Shown in pieces: positions 49,748 through 59,493 of a stretch of 64,000 nucleotides of DNA (its first letter is position 1; the number at the start of each line of letters is the position of its first letter). Source of the DNA: Rhodothermales bacterium (GTDB taxonomy: Bacteria; Bacteroidota; Rhodothermia; Rhodothermales; JAHQVL01); contig JAWKNW010000001.1 of assembly GCA_041391505.1 (NCBI GenBank), positions 372,001 to 436,000 of the forward strand. The letters run 5' to 3'. Made by a program: the position numbers and the translations under genes. The notes below the pieces were generated by a model. The model saw only the letters and a program-made list of their open reading frames with translations, did not search any database and was not told the origin of the DNA.

Positions 49748-52060
49748 ATGGATCGCGCAACGTTTCTGAACCTGCTCGGCGCCGCCTCGGGGAGTCTCTG
49801 GCTGCCGAACCCGTTTTCGGCGACGCCCCCACCGTTGCCCGAACCGACGGATGCCGCGCGCGAGGCGGTCGCGCGTCTGGCCGGCGAGGCGCCGGCGCGC
49901 GTGGCGGTCCGCACCGAACGCGGCGGGCCGCGCCTCTTTCTGAACGATGCGGAAGTCGAACCCGTCTTCGCCCTGAGCACGCACCTGCTGCCCACGCTCG
50001 AAAACTACCGCGCGGCCGGCATCCGTTTTCTCCAGCCGATCCTCGGCATGCGTTCCGGGTGGACCGGGCCGGGGGCGTACGACTGGTCGCGCATGGAGGC
50101 GCTGTTCGGGACGTTGCTCGACCGGCATCCCGACGCCTACTTCTTCCCGCGCATCCAGCTCAACACACCGCACTGGTGGAAACGGCAGCACCCCGATCAG
50201 CTGATCCAGTACGGCCTGCCCACGCCGGCCGATCGCTACGACATCGCCGATCCCGTGCGTTTTCCGGAGAACGAAGGTGGCCACCAGTTTTTCACCGAGG
50301 TCGACTACCGGGAGGCCTCGCTGGCCTCGAAGGCGTGGCTGGCGGACACGTCGGCCATGCTCAAGGATTTTATCGCCCACATCGAGGCGAGCCCCCTGGC
50401 CAGCCGGATGCTCGGGTACTTCATCGTGCACGGGCGGACGTCCGAATGGAATTATTTCGGCGCAGACCACATGCCCGATTACAGCCGCCCGATGCAGGAG
50501 GCTGTCGGCGGCGTCCCGGCGGTGCGCGACCGGCTCGATAGCGCCTACGGGCTCCTCCGCGACCCCGCCCGGGAGCAGGGGGTGATCGCGTTCTACCGGC
50601 AGTACCACGCCGTCGTCGCCGAGACCATCGTGGAGCTGGCGCGCGTGGTGAAGGAGGCCGTGGATCGCCGGGTGCTCTGCGGCACGTTTTACGGCTACGT
50701 CTCCGAGAGCGTCCGCGCGCAGGACGCCGGCTACCTCGCCACCGAGACCGTGCTCCGCTGCCCGGACCTCGACCTCATCGCCTGCCCCTATGCCTATCAG
50801 AACACGAACGTCGAAGGCAAGGAGCGCTGGGAGAGCGATATGGAGGACGGCGCCGGCAACTTCCTCGGCCGCGCCCGCGGCGTCGCCGGCGACGGGGCCT
50901 ACCGGGCGATGCTTGCCTCGGTGAAGCGGCTGGGCAAGCTGTACGTCTCGGAGATCGACCCGAGCACGTACCTCGACGCCGGCAACCGGTGGCGGAGCAT
51001 CGGGGGATCGGGCAGCGAGACCCGGGAAGGCACCATGATGATCCTGCAGCGGGATTTCGGGAAGGTTGTCGCAGAGGGCGTCGGGGGCTGGGTGTTCGAT
51101 TTCGGGCCGATCCACGGCGTCGAGTCGGGCTGGTACGGCGATGCGCCGATCGTCGACGAGATGGCCCGCTTCGTCCGCCTGCTGCGCGGGATGCACGCGC
51201 GCGACATCCGTCCTGTCGCGGAGATCGCCGCCGTGATGGACGACACCACGCCGCTCGTCACCCGCCACTGGCTGGCCGACAAGCCGTGGCCCGGCTTCGG
51301 CATCCGCTACTGCGACCTGTTCAACCACTGGTTTCTGAACAGCCAGAGCCGCACCCTGCACCGGATCGGCGCGCCGGTGGATTACCTCTACCGCTTCGAT
51401 CTCCGCGCCGACGATTTTTCGCGCTACAAGCTCCTCATCGTCCCGAACGCCTTCCACCTCACGCCGGCGGAAGTGGACGCGCTGCATGCCGGCCTGACGG
51501 GCAGCGGCGCCACGGTCGTCTGGTTCTACGCCCCCGGCTTCGTCGCGCCGGACCGGCTCGATCTCGCCCAGATGGAGCGCCTGACCGGCTTTTCTTTTGA
51601 GATACTGGAAGAGCCCGGGCCGCTGATGATCAAAACGCAGGGCCGCGCGGCGGACGGGTTGCCGCCGGCGTTCGGCATCAAGGGCGGGCAGCATGTCTAC
51701 CCCCGGTTCTCGGTCGCGGGGCGCGCCGACGAGGTGCTGGGGGTGTGGCAGGAAGCCGGCCAGCGCGTCGCGTTCGCGCGGCGTGACATGGAGGGGTGGA
51801 CGTCGATCTACGCCGGCACCGGCCCGCTGCCCGTCGAGTTGCTCCGCTGGCTGGCGGAAGAAGCCGGCGCGAGGCTCTGGAGCAGCGCGCCCGACCTCGT
51901 CTGCGCCTCGCAGGACGCCGCGTTCGTGATGGCGACGACGGAAGGTCCTCGCCGGATCACGCTGCATGCCGCGCTGGCGCCGGCGGATGGCGGCCCCGCC
52001 CGGCAGACCCATGAGCTGGATCTACGCCAGGGCGCTTCGCAGCTGTTCGTGCGCGGATAG
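49748..52060 (+). CDS. GH42-like (beta-galactosidase-type) glycoside hydrolase
   Basis: 770 aa. A Tat/Sec-like N-terminus with MDRATFLNLLGAASGSLWLP lacks a twin arginine. The TIM-barrel segments (YFFPRIQLNTPHWW; MLGYFIVHGRTSEWN; LYVSEIDPSTYLD) and the following part (HHL-type ADDFSRYKLLIVPNAFHLTP and TVVWFYAPG) match the GH42 layout: barrel, then trimerisation-like domain, then a small C-terminal beta domain. Catalytic acid and nucleophile would be E in GRTSEWN and E in YVSEIDP. The substrate is a beta-linked galactoside or related sugar. The gap of 19 bp after GH97 indicates one operon; it is the last gene before a convergent cydB. Confidence 0.75.
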   Translation: MDRATFLNLLGAASGSLWLPNPFSATPPPLPEPTDAAREAVARLAGEAPARVAVRTERGGPRLFLNDAEVEPVFALSTHLLPTLENYRAAGIRFLQPILGMRSGWTGPGAYDWSRMEALFGTLLDRHPDAYFFPRIQLNTPHWWKRQHPDQLIQYGLPTPADRYDIADPVRFPENEGGHQFFTEVDYREASLASKAWLADTSAMLKDFIAHIEASPLASRMLGYFIVHGRTSEWNYFGADHMPDYSRPMQEAVGGVPAVRDRLDSAYGLLRDPAREQGVIAFYRQYHAVVAETIVELARVVKEAVDRRVLCGTFYGYVSESVRAQDAGYLATETVLRCPDLDLIACPYAYQNTNVEGKERWESDMEDGAGNFLGRARGVAGDGAYRAMLASVKRLGKLYVSEIDPSTYLDAGNRWRSIGGSGSETREGTMMILQRDFGKVVAEGVGGWVFDFGPIHGVESGWYGDAPIVDEMARFVRLLRGMHARDIRPVAEIAAVMDDTTPLVTRHWLADKPWPGFGIRYCDLFNHWFLNSQSRTLHRIGAPVDYLYRFDLRADDFSRYKLLIVPNAFHLTPAEVDALHAGLTGSGATVVWFYAPGFVAPDRLDLAQMERLTGFSFEILEEPGPLMIKTQGRAADGLPPAFGIKGGQHVYPRFSVAGRADEVLGVWQEAGQRVAFARRDMEGWTSIYAGTGPLPVELLRWLAEEAGARLWSSAPDLVCASQDAAFVMATTEGPRRITLHAALAPADGGPARQTHELDLRQGASQLFVRG

Positions 52061-52113
52061 ACGCCGGGACGCGGCTCAAGCCGGGGGCGATACGACGGCC
52101 TGCCGGCCGGCCA

Positions 52114-53133
52114 TCAATAGCTGAATTCCCCGAGCTTCACCTTGCCGCGGAAGATCCAGTAGACGACGGCGGTATACGTGAGCACAATCGGCATCCCGAT
52201 GGCCGCGATGATGGACATGATCCCGAGCGTCGCCTCGGAGGAGGCGCTGTTGTAGATCGTGAGGTTGTAGGCCGGGTCGATGCTGCTCACCACGAGGTTC
52301 GGAAAGAGCGCGGCGCCAAAAAGGAAGACCAGGCTGAACATGGTGAAGACCGACGACAGGAAAGCGTGAAACGGCCGGCCCTTGAAGATGGCCCGAGGAA
52401 TGTTCGCGATGGCCAGCACGTTGAGCCCGACGATGGCCCACGCGGCGGGATAGGTTTCGAAATGCCGCGTGACGTCGGGCAGGGTAACGAGCGTATACAT
52501 CGTGACGAACATGTAGAGCGCCATGAACAGCCCGAACGTCCGCCACATCCACGGCACCAGGCGGGCCTGCAAATCGCCTTCGGTTTTCAGATAGAGAAAG
52601 ATCGAGCCGTGCATGGCGAAGAGCGCCAGCGCCAGAAACCCGGTCAGCAGCGCGTACGGATGGAGCAGATCGAGCACGCTCCCCTGGTAGATCCCGCGCT
52701 CCCCGATGGGGATGCCGCGCAGCGAATTCCCGATGGCGACGCCCATCAGCACCGTCACCAGCGCACTCGCCGCAAAGAAGGCGGCGTCGAAGCCGGCGCG
52801 CCAGGTCTTCGAAGGCCGCTTCGACCGAAACTCGATGGCCACGGCCCGGAAGATGAGGCCGAACAGCAGCAGCATGAAAGGCAGGTAATAACTCGAAAAC
52901 ACCGACGCGTAGACGATCGGAAATGCCGCGAAGAGGGCGCCGCCGAAGGTGACGAGCCACACCTCGTTCCCGTCCCACAACGGGCCGATGGCGTTCAGCA
53001 GGAGCCGGCGCTCGTGGTCGTCTTTCGCCACGAACAGGTGGAGCATCCCGACGCCGAGGTCGAACCCGTCGAGGACGGCGTAGCCGAAGAGCAGCAGGCC
53101 GAGGAGCAGGAACCAGAGCAGATGGAGATCCAT
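52114..53133 (-). CDS. cydB: cytochrome bd ubiquinol oxidase subunit II
   Basis: 339-aa membrane protein of the high-affinity bd-type quinol oxidase. Characteristic elements are the opening LLWFLLLGLLLFGYAVLDGFDLGVGML and GPLWDGNEVWLVTFGGALFAAFP. There are about eight further membrane helices and a conserved YTAVVYWIFRGKV end. ATG 53133 is chosen because the upstream frame is only a Pro/Ser-rich extension. cydA lies directly upstream on the same strand. Confidence 0.93.
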   Translation of the reverse strand: MDLHLLWFLLLGLLLFGYAVLDGFDLGVGMLHLFVAKDDHERRLLLNAIGPLWDGNEVWLVTFGGALFAAFPIVYASVFSSYYLPFMLLLFGLIFRAVAIEFRSKRPSKTWRAGFDAAFFAASALVTVLMGVAIGNSLRGIPIGERGIYQGSVLDLLHPYALLTGFLALALFAMHGSIFLYLKTEGDLQARLVPWMWRTFGLFMALYMFVTMYTLVTLPDVTRHFETYPAAWAIVGLNVLAIANIPRAIFKGRPFHAFLSSVFTMFSLVFLFGAALFPNLVVSSIDPAYNLTIYNSASSEATLGIMSIIAAIGMPIVLTYTAVVYWIFRGKVKLGEFSY

Positions 53134-53203
53134 GATGAAGAGGTAAACGGGATGAACGAAGCGCCGGGCGGCGGGCGACCCTTTTGAGCCCGGGGCACCG
53201 GAA

Positions 53204-54603
53204 TCAGGTGTTGATGGACCCGGTTCGGTGCGCGGCGGCGTCGAGCAGGCTGTCCGCGTGGGGTGCGGTATCGAGTTCGGCGACCGGTTCGGGGCCGTGC
53301 TGGATTTTGTTGTGGAGGACATAGATCCATACCACGAACAGCATGGCGTAGATCAACCCGAACAGGACGATCGACGAGAGCACCATCCCGCCCGTGACCG
53401 ACTCCGACAGCGCGTCGCTCGTACGGAGCAGGCCGTAGACGATCCACGGCTGCCGGCCGGCCTCGGCGCTGACCCAGCCGGCCTGGTTGGCCGCATAGGC
53501 CCCCACGACCGTGAAGACGAACACCCAGAGCAGCCACCGGTGGACAAACAGCGTCCCCCGCCACCAGAAAAACAGCGCGAGCAGCGTGAGCGCGATAAAA
53601 TACATCCCGAGGGCCACCATCAGGTGGTAGGTCTGAAAGACGAGCCCGACGTTCGGCCAGTCGGCGGGGGCGACTTGATCGAGGCCCTGGACGGGTTCGT
53701 CGAACCGCCCGTGCACCAGAAACGAAAGACCGCCGGGGATGCCCACACCGTACCGCACCGTGGCCGACTCGACGTCCGGGATGCCGAAGAGATAGAGTTT
53801 CGCCGGCCCGGATTCGAAATGCCCCTCGAGCGCGGCGAGCTTGGCCGGCTGGTGGTGGGCGGTGACATCTGCCTGAAAGTGACCGGTCGCGAGCGCGCCG
53901 AGCGAGGAGACGGCCGCCAGGACGAGCGCGATGCGGAAGGTCCGCCGCGCGAAGTCGACATGCCGCTCGTGCAGCAGGTACCAGGCGGCGATGGAGAGGA
54001 CAAAAAACGCCCCGAGAATCAGCGAGCCCGTCCACACGTGCAGCAGGCGCTCGACGCTGGAAGGGTTAAACACCATCGCCCAGAAGTCCGTGATCTCCGC
54101 CCGCGCCGTCAGCCCTTCGCCGACGACGTGGAAGCCGGCCGGCGTCTGCATCCACGAGTTGGCCACCACGATCCAGATCGAGGAAAAGACCGACCCGAGG
54201 AAGACCATCGCGGTCGCAAAGAAGTGCATCTTCGGCCCCACCCGATCCCACCCGAAGAGCAGGATGGCGAGAAAGCCGGATTCGAGAAAAAAGGCGAAGA
54301 CCCCTCGGCCGCGAGCGCCGACCCGAAGACATCCCCCACGTAGCGCGAATAGGCGGCCCAGTTGGTCCCGAACTCGAACTCCATCACAATCCCGGTGGAT
54401 ACCCCCATCGCGAAATTGACGGCGAAGATCCGCGTCCAGTACCGGGCCATCGCCAGATAGGCCGGGTCGCGCGTCTTGAGATACATCCCTTCGATCCCTA
54501 CCATCACCGCGCCCAGCCCGATTGTGAGGGGCGGAAACAGGTAGTGAAACATGATCGTGAAGGCGAACTGCAGCCGGGAGAGGAAGAGCGGATCGAGGTC
54601 CAT
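53204..54603 (-). pseudogene. cydA: cytochrome bd ubiquinol oxidase subunit I, one-base frameshift
   Basis: The gene starts at ATG 54603 (MDLDPLFLSRLQFAFTIM) and runs in one frame through FHYLFPPLTIGLG, MARYWTRIFAVNFAMGVSTG and YVGDVFGSALAAEG. It continues in another frame with FAFFLESGFLAILLFGWDRVGPK, AGWVSAEAGRQPW and SDALSE to the stop at 53204. The shift lies in a run of four C (plus strand 54301-54304), where one more base would restore the normal AAEGVFAFFLESGF reading. All conserved CydA blocks are otherwise intact. This is either a real inactivating mutation, programmed slippage or, most simply, a homopolymer error of assembly. Quinol-oxidase function is expected if the frame is intact. 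No cydX was recognised. Confidence 0.88.
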
Positions 54604-54713
54604 ACATGCGTCGCGATCGATGAGGAGGACGTCGTAGGGGTCTACCCTACGAATCCAAAAAAGACCGAGGCCTCCGGGGAAATTGACGGGATCTTCGCCG
54701 CAGGAGGTGCCGC

Positions 54714-55343
54714 TCAGACCGGCCGGCGGCGGTCCGACAGGTACTGATGCCACAGCAGGCGGGCGGCGACGGCGCGCCACGGCGCCCAGGCCTCGCTCCG
54801 CTCCAGCTGTTCCTGGCGCGACGGCCGCTGCGGCAGACCGAGGACGCGCTGCATGGCCACGGCGAGCGCGAGATCGCCCTGGGGCCACACGTCGGGCCGG
54901 CGGAGGGCCATGAGCAGATAGATATCGGCCGTCCACGGCCCGATGCCGGTGATGGCGGTGAGGCGCCGGCGCACCTCGTCGTCCGCCAGAGCCGGCAGGG
55001 CGACGAGATCCAGATCGCCGTCCAGCACGGCGCGGGCAAGGAGCCGGCCGTAGCGCGCCTTCTGCCGGCTGAACCCGATCCGCAGCAACGCCGCATCGTC
55101 GAGCCGCAGCATGCCTTCGGGATCGACGCCGCCCAGCGTTTCGTCGAGGCGGTCGAAGGCCGCCCGGGCCGACGCGAGCGAGACCTGTTGTTCGAGGATG
55201 ATGTGCACGAGAGTCGGAAAGCCCTCCGGTCGGTCCCAGAGCGGCGGCGGACCCCAGGTCTGCACGATGCCGGCGAGCGCGGGGTCGCGATCGGCCAGCT
55301 CGTTCACGGCGTCGAGCAATATCGGATGGGTCAGCGTGGGCAT
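54714..55343 (-). CDS. DNA-3-methyladenine glycosylase (AlkA-like, HhH-GPD family)
   Basis: 209-aa base-excision-repair glycosylase. The helix-hairpin-helix reads LTAITGIGPWTADIYLLMAL (about residues 128-147), followed by the catalytic aspartate in WPQGDLAL (D157). The N-terminal helix contains LVHIILEQQVSLASAR. The larger AlkA N-domain is absent, so it is the shorter prokaryotic type. ATG 55343 is chosen because the upstream frame is a low-complexity extension. It would remove alkylated purines from DNA. Confidence 0.88.
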   Translation of the reverse strand: MPTLTHPILLDAVNELADRDPALAGIVQTWGPPPLWDRPEGFPTLVHIILEQQVSLASARAAFDRLDETLGGVDPEGMLRLDDAALLRIGFSRQKARYGRLLARAVLDGDLDLVALPALADDEVRRRLTAITGIGPWTADIYLLMALRRPDVWPQGDLALAVAMQRVLGLPQRPSRQEQLERSEAWAPWRAVAARLLWHQYLSDRRRPV

Positions 55344-55535
55344 ACGCGCTCGTTTATTCGCCCGGGACAATGGGGCAGGGCAAGGCGGGCATCGGGTGGA
55401 CGATGGGCCGCGGGAGGCGTCCCAATCAGGCAACAACGCATCCTAACCAGATAAATCATATCAACCCGTGCCCTTTTTCCCCGTACGACGTACCTTTCCA
55501 TGCTACATCTGTTTGTCAATCAGGGCCCTTTCGCT

Positions 55536-58500
55536 ATGACTACCCTCCTCCGCACGACGCTTGCCTTGCTCGTCGCCGGCGCCTGTCTGCTCGCAACGCC
55601 CGAGGCGCTTGCGCAAACGCAGCCCCGCCTGCTCGTGTTCTCCAAAACCGCCGGCTTCCGCCACGATTCCATCGAGCCCGGCATCGAGGCCGTTCGCGCG
55701 CTCGGCGCCGCCAACGGCTTCGCGGTGGACGCCACCGAAGACGCGGCCGCCTTTACCGAGCAGAACCTGCAGGCGTACCGGGCCGTGGTGTTTCTCAACA
55801 CGACCGGCGACGTACTCGACGCCATGCAGCAGAATGCGTTTGAGCGCTTCATCCAGGGCGGCGGCGGCTACGTGGGTATCCACGCGGCGACGGACACCGA
55901 ATACGAGTGGGCCTGGTACGGTCGCCTCGCCGGCGCGTATTTCGCCAACCACCCGATGCCGGACAACGTCCAGCAGGGCACCTTCCACATCGTGGACCGC
56001 GATTTCCCGGGCATGGCCAACCTGCCCGAGCCGTGGGTGCGCACCGACGAGTTCTACGCCTATAAAGAGATGAACCCGGACGTCACGGTGCTCATCACCA
56101 TCGACGAAAAGACGTACCGCGGCGGCACGAACGGCGACTACCACCCGATGGCGTGGTACCACGCGTTCGACGGCGGCCGCGCGTTCTACACGAACATGGG
56201 GCACACGAAGTCCACCTTCTCCGAGCCGCTCTACCTCGAGCATCTGCTCGGCGGCATCCAGTATGCGATAGGCCAAACCGATGTCGACTTCGCCCGGGCG
56301 CACACGCCGCGCATGCCGGAGGAAAACCGGTTCACGAAGCATATCCTCGGCGAGAAGCTGGACGAGCCGCTCGAACTGACGGTGCTGCCTGACGAACGCG
56401 TGCTTTTCGTCGAGCGCCCGGGCAACGTGAAGCTGTACAGCCCGGTCACGAACGACATCAAGGTCATCGCTACGATACCCGTCAGCACCCAGTACATCGG
56501 GGGCGCCGTGGCGGAGGACGGGCTGCTCGGCATCGCCGCGTCGCCCGACTTCGCGACGACGGGATGGATCTACCTGTACTACTCGGTCGCCGGCGACCAG
56601 GCGGTAAACCGCCTATCCCGCTTCAACCTGCGGGGAGACGACCTCGACCTCGGTTCGGAAAACGTCGTGCTCGAAGTCCCGGTGCAGCGCCTCCAGTGCT
56701 GCCATACCGCCGGCTCGATCGCGTTCGACGCCGCAGGCAACCTCTACCTCTCCACCGGCGACAACACCAACCCGCACGGCACCGGCTATGCCCCGATCGA
56801 CGAGCGGCCGGATCGTTTCCCGTGGGATGCCCAGAAGTCGTCCGCCAACACCAACGACCTCCGCGGCAAGATCCTGCGCATCCACCCCGAAGCCGACGGC
56901 AGCTACACCATCCCCGCCGGCAACCTCTTTCCGCCCGGAACGGCCAAAACGCGTCCCGAGATCTACACGATGGGGCACCGCAATCCCTACCGCATCTCGG
57001 TCGACAAACACACGGGCTACCTCTACTGGGGGGATGTAGGCCCCGACGCCCCGCGGGATTCCGTCGATCTCGGGCCGGCCGGCCATGACGAGGTGGGCCA
57101 GGCCCGGCGCGCCGGCAACTTCGGCTGGCCTTATTTCGTGGGCGACAACAAGGCGTATGTCGACCGCGACTTCGCGACGAAGACGATCGGCGCCCGCTAC
57201 GATCCGGCCCATCCGGTCAACCGCTCGCCCAACAACACGGGCCTCAACGACCTGCCGCCGGCCATGCCGGCCTTTATCTGGTACCCCGCCGCCGAGTCGC
57301 CCGATTTCCCGATCCTGGGCGCCGGCGGCCGCTCGGCAATGGCCGGCCCGGTCTTCCACCGGGACGACTTCAAGGGCGCCGAAGGCGCTTTCCCTGACTA
57401 TTACGACGGCAAGCTCTTTATCTACGAGTTCATGCGCGGCTGGATCATGGCCGTCACGATGAACGACGCCGGCGACCTCCTCTCCATCGAGCCGTTTATG
57501 CCGAGCTACAAGTTCAGCAGTCCGCTCGACCTGGAGTTCGGCCCGAGCGGCGACCTCTACATGCTCGAGTACGGCAGCGGCTGGTTCCAGGGCAACGACG
57601 ACGCGCGGCTGGTGCGCATTTCGTACAACGGCGGCAACCGCCCGCCCGTCGCGCGCCTCCGCGTCGACAAGCCCGCCGGCGCGACCCCGCTCACCACGAC
57701 GCTGTCCGCCTCGGACACGGAGGACTTCGACGGGGATGCGCTGACGTACAGCTGGGCGATTTCGACGCTCGACGGCAAGCCGGTCACCACCCTCTCGGGC
57801 GAGTCCGTGACGCTGACGCTGGACAAGACGGGCATCTACACGGCCGACCTGACCGTGACGGACGCCGCCGGCGCCACCAGCCGCTCGGCGCAAACGCTGG
57901 TCGTGGGCAACGAACCGCCGGAGGTCTCGGTCGAGATCACCGGCGGCAACGGCACCTTCTTCTTCCCCGGCAAACCCATCCACTACGCGGCCCATGTGCG
58001 CGACCTCGAGGACGGCAGTCTGGCGGACGGCACCATTCCCGAGGATCAGGTCGCCGTGTCGATCACGTACCAGCAGGGCTACGAACAGGTGGCGACCGAG
58101 CAGGGTCACCGCAGCGCCGACGCCTCGGCGGTGGCGGCGGCCGGCCAGCGCCTCGTCGAAGGCAGCGACTGCCGCTCGTGCCACGGGATCGACACGAAGT
58201 CGATCGGGCCGGCGTACGTCGATGTCGCCGCGAAGTACCGGAACGACTCGACGGCCCCCGAAAAACTCGCGGCCAAGGTCATGGAAGGTGGCTCGGGCGT
58301 CTGGGGCGACATCATGATGCCGCCGCACCCTCAGTTCAGCCGCGCGGAAGTCGACCAGATGGTCGCCTACGTGCTGAGCATCGGCCAGAGCGAGGCGTTG
58401 GCGTCCCTCCCGACGGCGGGATCGTACCTGCCGGACATCCCGGCTACGGCGACGGAGGGCGCAGTGATCGTCCGCGCCGCCTATTCGGACCGCGGGGCGC

Positions 58501-59216
58501 CGGGCGCCGCGTCGGCCTCCAACGAGGCCACGCTCGTCCTGCGCAGCGCCACGGTGCCAGTGCACGAGGCCACGATCGAAAAAGACGTCATGCGATTCAG
58601 CGGGCCGCAGATGCCGATGCCGATCGTGATCGGGTCGATGCCCGGCGCGTACATCGGCTTCGAGGCGCTCGATCTGACCGCGATCCGCGAAGTCACGTTC
58701 ATGGGCATCGCGCCGTCGCAGGGGCTGCCGTCGGCCGGTGGGTCGCTCGAGCTGCGCCTGGGTGCGCCGGACGGCCCGGTGATCGGCGAAACCAACGCAA
58801 TCCAGCCGACGGAAGGGTTTACCAACATGCAGCCGATGACCGCCTCGCTGACGCCGACCGACGGCCGGCACGATCTCTATGTGGTCTTCAAGAACCCCGA
58901 GGCGAGTCCTACCCAGCCCATCTGCATCCTGCTCACGATGCAGTTCAAAACCGAATCCGCGGGGGGCTCGATGGGCGCCGCACCGCGCAATGCCGGCGGC
59001 GGCGGCGCCGGCCTCAGCACCCGAAGCACGCTGACCACGCTGCTTGCCCACCCCGGCGCGGTGGACGTGCTGGAGCGGCACATGCCCGGCTTCACGACCG
59101 ACCCGCGCATCGAGCCGGCGATGAGCATGTCCATCCGCGACATCGCCCCCTACGCGCCCGATGTCTTCACCGCCGAGATGCTCTCAAAACTCGACGAAGA
59201 CCTCGGGGCGCTGTGA
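55536..59216 (+). CDS. multidomain ThuA, sorbosone-dehydrogenase-like quinoprotein, PKD and cytochrome c protein
   Basis: 1,226 aa with signal peptide LLRTTLALLVAGACLLATPEALA. Domain order: ThuA-like (about 30-245, with LLVFSKTAGFRHDSIEPG and GGYVGIHAATDTEYEWAWYG), GSDH/sorbosone-dehydrogenase-type PQQ propeller (about 270-690, AGSIAFDAAGNLYLSTGDN and GHRNPYRISVDK), a PKD domain (about 700-790), a linker, a class I cytochrome c (CRSCH at 879-883, distal MMPPHP), a CBM6-like jelly roll (about 1005-1145) and a conserved C-terminal helical tail. ThuA handles keto-glycosides, the quinoprotein oxidises sugars and the cytochrome carries the electrons. ATG 55536 is used because it gives the signal peptide. 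Substrate sugar unknown. Confidence 0.85.
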   Translation: MTTLLRTTLALLVAGACLLATPEALAQTQPRLLVFSKTAGFRHDSIEPGIEAVRALGAANGFAVDATEDAAAFTEQNLQAYRAVVFLNTTGDVLDAMQQNAFERFIQGGGGYVGIHAATDTEYEWAWYGRLAGAYFANHPMPDNVQQGTFHIVDRDFPGMANLPEPWVRTDEFYAYKEMNPDVTVLITIDEKTYRGGTNGDYHPMAWYHAFDGGRAFYTNMGHTKSTFSEPLYLEHLLGGIQYAIGQTDVDFARAHTPRMPEENRFTKHILGEKLDEPLELTVLPDERVLFVERPGNVKLYSPVTNDIKVIATIPVSTQYIGGAVAEDGLLGIAASPDFATTGWIYLYYSVAGDQAVNRLSRFNLRGDDLDLGSENVVLEVPVQRLQCCHTAGSIAFDAAGNLYLSTGDNTNPHGTGYAPIDERPDRFPWDAQKSSANTNDLRGKILRIHPEADGSYTIPAGNLFPPGTAKTRPEIYTMGHRNPYRISVDKHTGYLYWGDVGPDAPRDSVDLGPAGHDEVGQARRAGNFGWPYFVGDNKAYVDRDFATKTIGARYDPAHPVNRSPNNTGLNDLPPAMPAFIWYPAAESPDFPILGAGGRSAMAGPVFHRDDFKGAEGAFPDYYDGKLFIYEFMRGWIMAVTMNDAGDLLSIEPFMPSYKFSSPLDLEFGPSGDLYMLEYGSGWFQGNDDARLVRISYNGGNRPPVARLRVDKPAGATPLTTTLSASDTEDFDGDALTYSWAISTLDGKPVTTLSGESVTLTLDKTGIYTADLTVTDAAGATSRSAQTLVVGNEPPEVSVEITGGNGTFFFPGKPIHYAAHVRDLEDGSLADGTIPEDQVAVSITYQQGYEQVATEQGHRSADASAVAAAGQRLVEGSDCRSCHGIDTKSIGPAYVDVAAKYRNDSTAPEKLAAKVMEGGSGVWGDIMMPPHPQFSRAEVDQMVAYVLSIGQSEALASLPTAGSYLPDIPATATEGAVIVRAAYSDRGAPGAASASNEATLVLRSATVPVHEATIEKDVMRFSGPQMPMPIVIGSMPGAYIGFEALDLTAIREVTFMGIAPSQGLPSAGGSLELRLGAPDGPVIGETNAIQPTEGFTNMQPMTASLTPTDGRHDLYVVFKNPEASPTQPICILLTMQFKTESAGGSMGAAPRNAGGGGAGLSTRSTLTTLLAHPGAVDVLERHMPGFTTDPRIEPAMSMSIRDIAPYAPDVFTAEMLSKLDEDLGAL

Positions 59217-59477
59217 GTGGGATGGGGGTTGCGGGATGTTCGAATTGGATGCGGGATGCAAGATGTTGGAATTGGATGCAGGATGCAAGATGTTGGAATT
59301 GGATGCAGGATGCAAGATGCAGGATACGTGACAGTCCAGCATCAGCCATCCCCATCCTGCATCTTGCATCCAACATCCTGCATCTTGCATCCAAAATCCT
59401 TCATCCCACATCCTGCATCCTGCATCGTGCATCCAACATCCCGTATCCCCCATCCAACATCCCGTATCCCATCCCCA
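59217..59477. repeat. GGATGCA-type heptamer tandem and inverted array
   Basis: The left part (to about 59327) carries GGATGCA, AGATGTT and GGATTCG-like 7-mers. The right part (about 59340-59477) is the complementary CATCCTG CATCTTG CATCCAA series, with variants such as CCCGTATC. Together they can form a very long hairpin, between two genes reading in the same direction. The last copies end 16 bp before the start codon of the isomerase. Confidence 0.85.
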
Positions 59478-59493
59478 ACCCAAACACATACCC

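Noticed and set aside
56613..59081. 822-codon minus-strand ORF
   Set aside because: Shadow of the quinoprotein/cytochrome gene, Arg/Gly/Ala-rich without domains.
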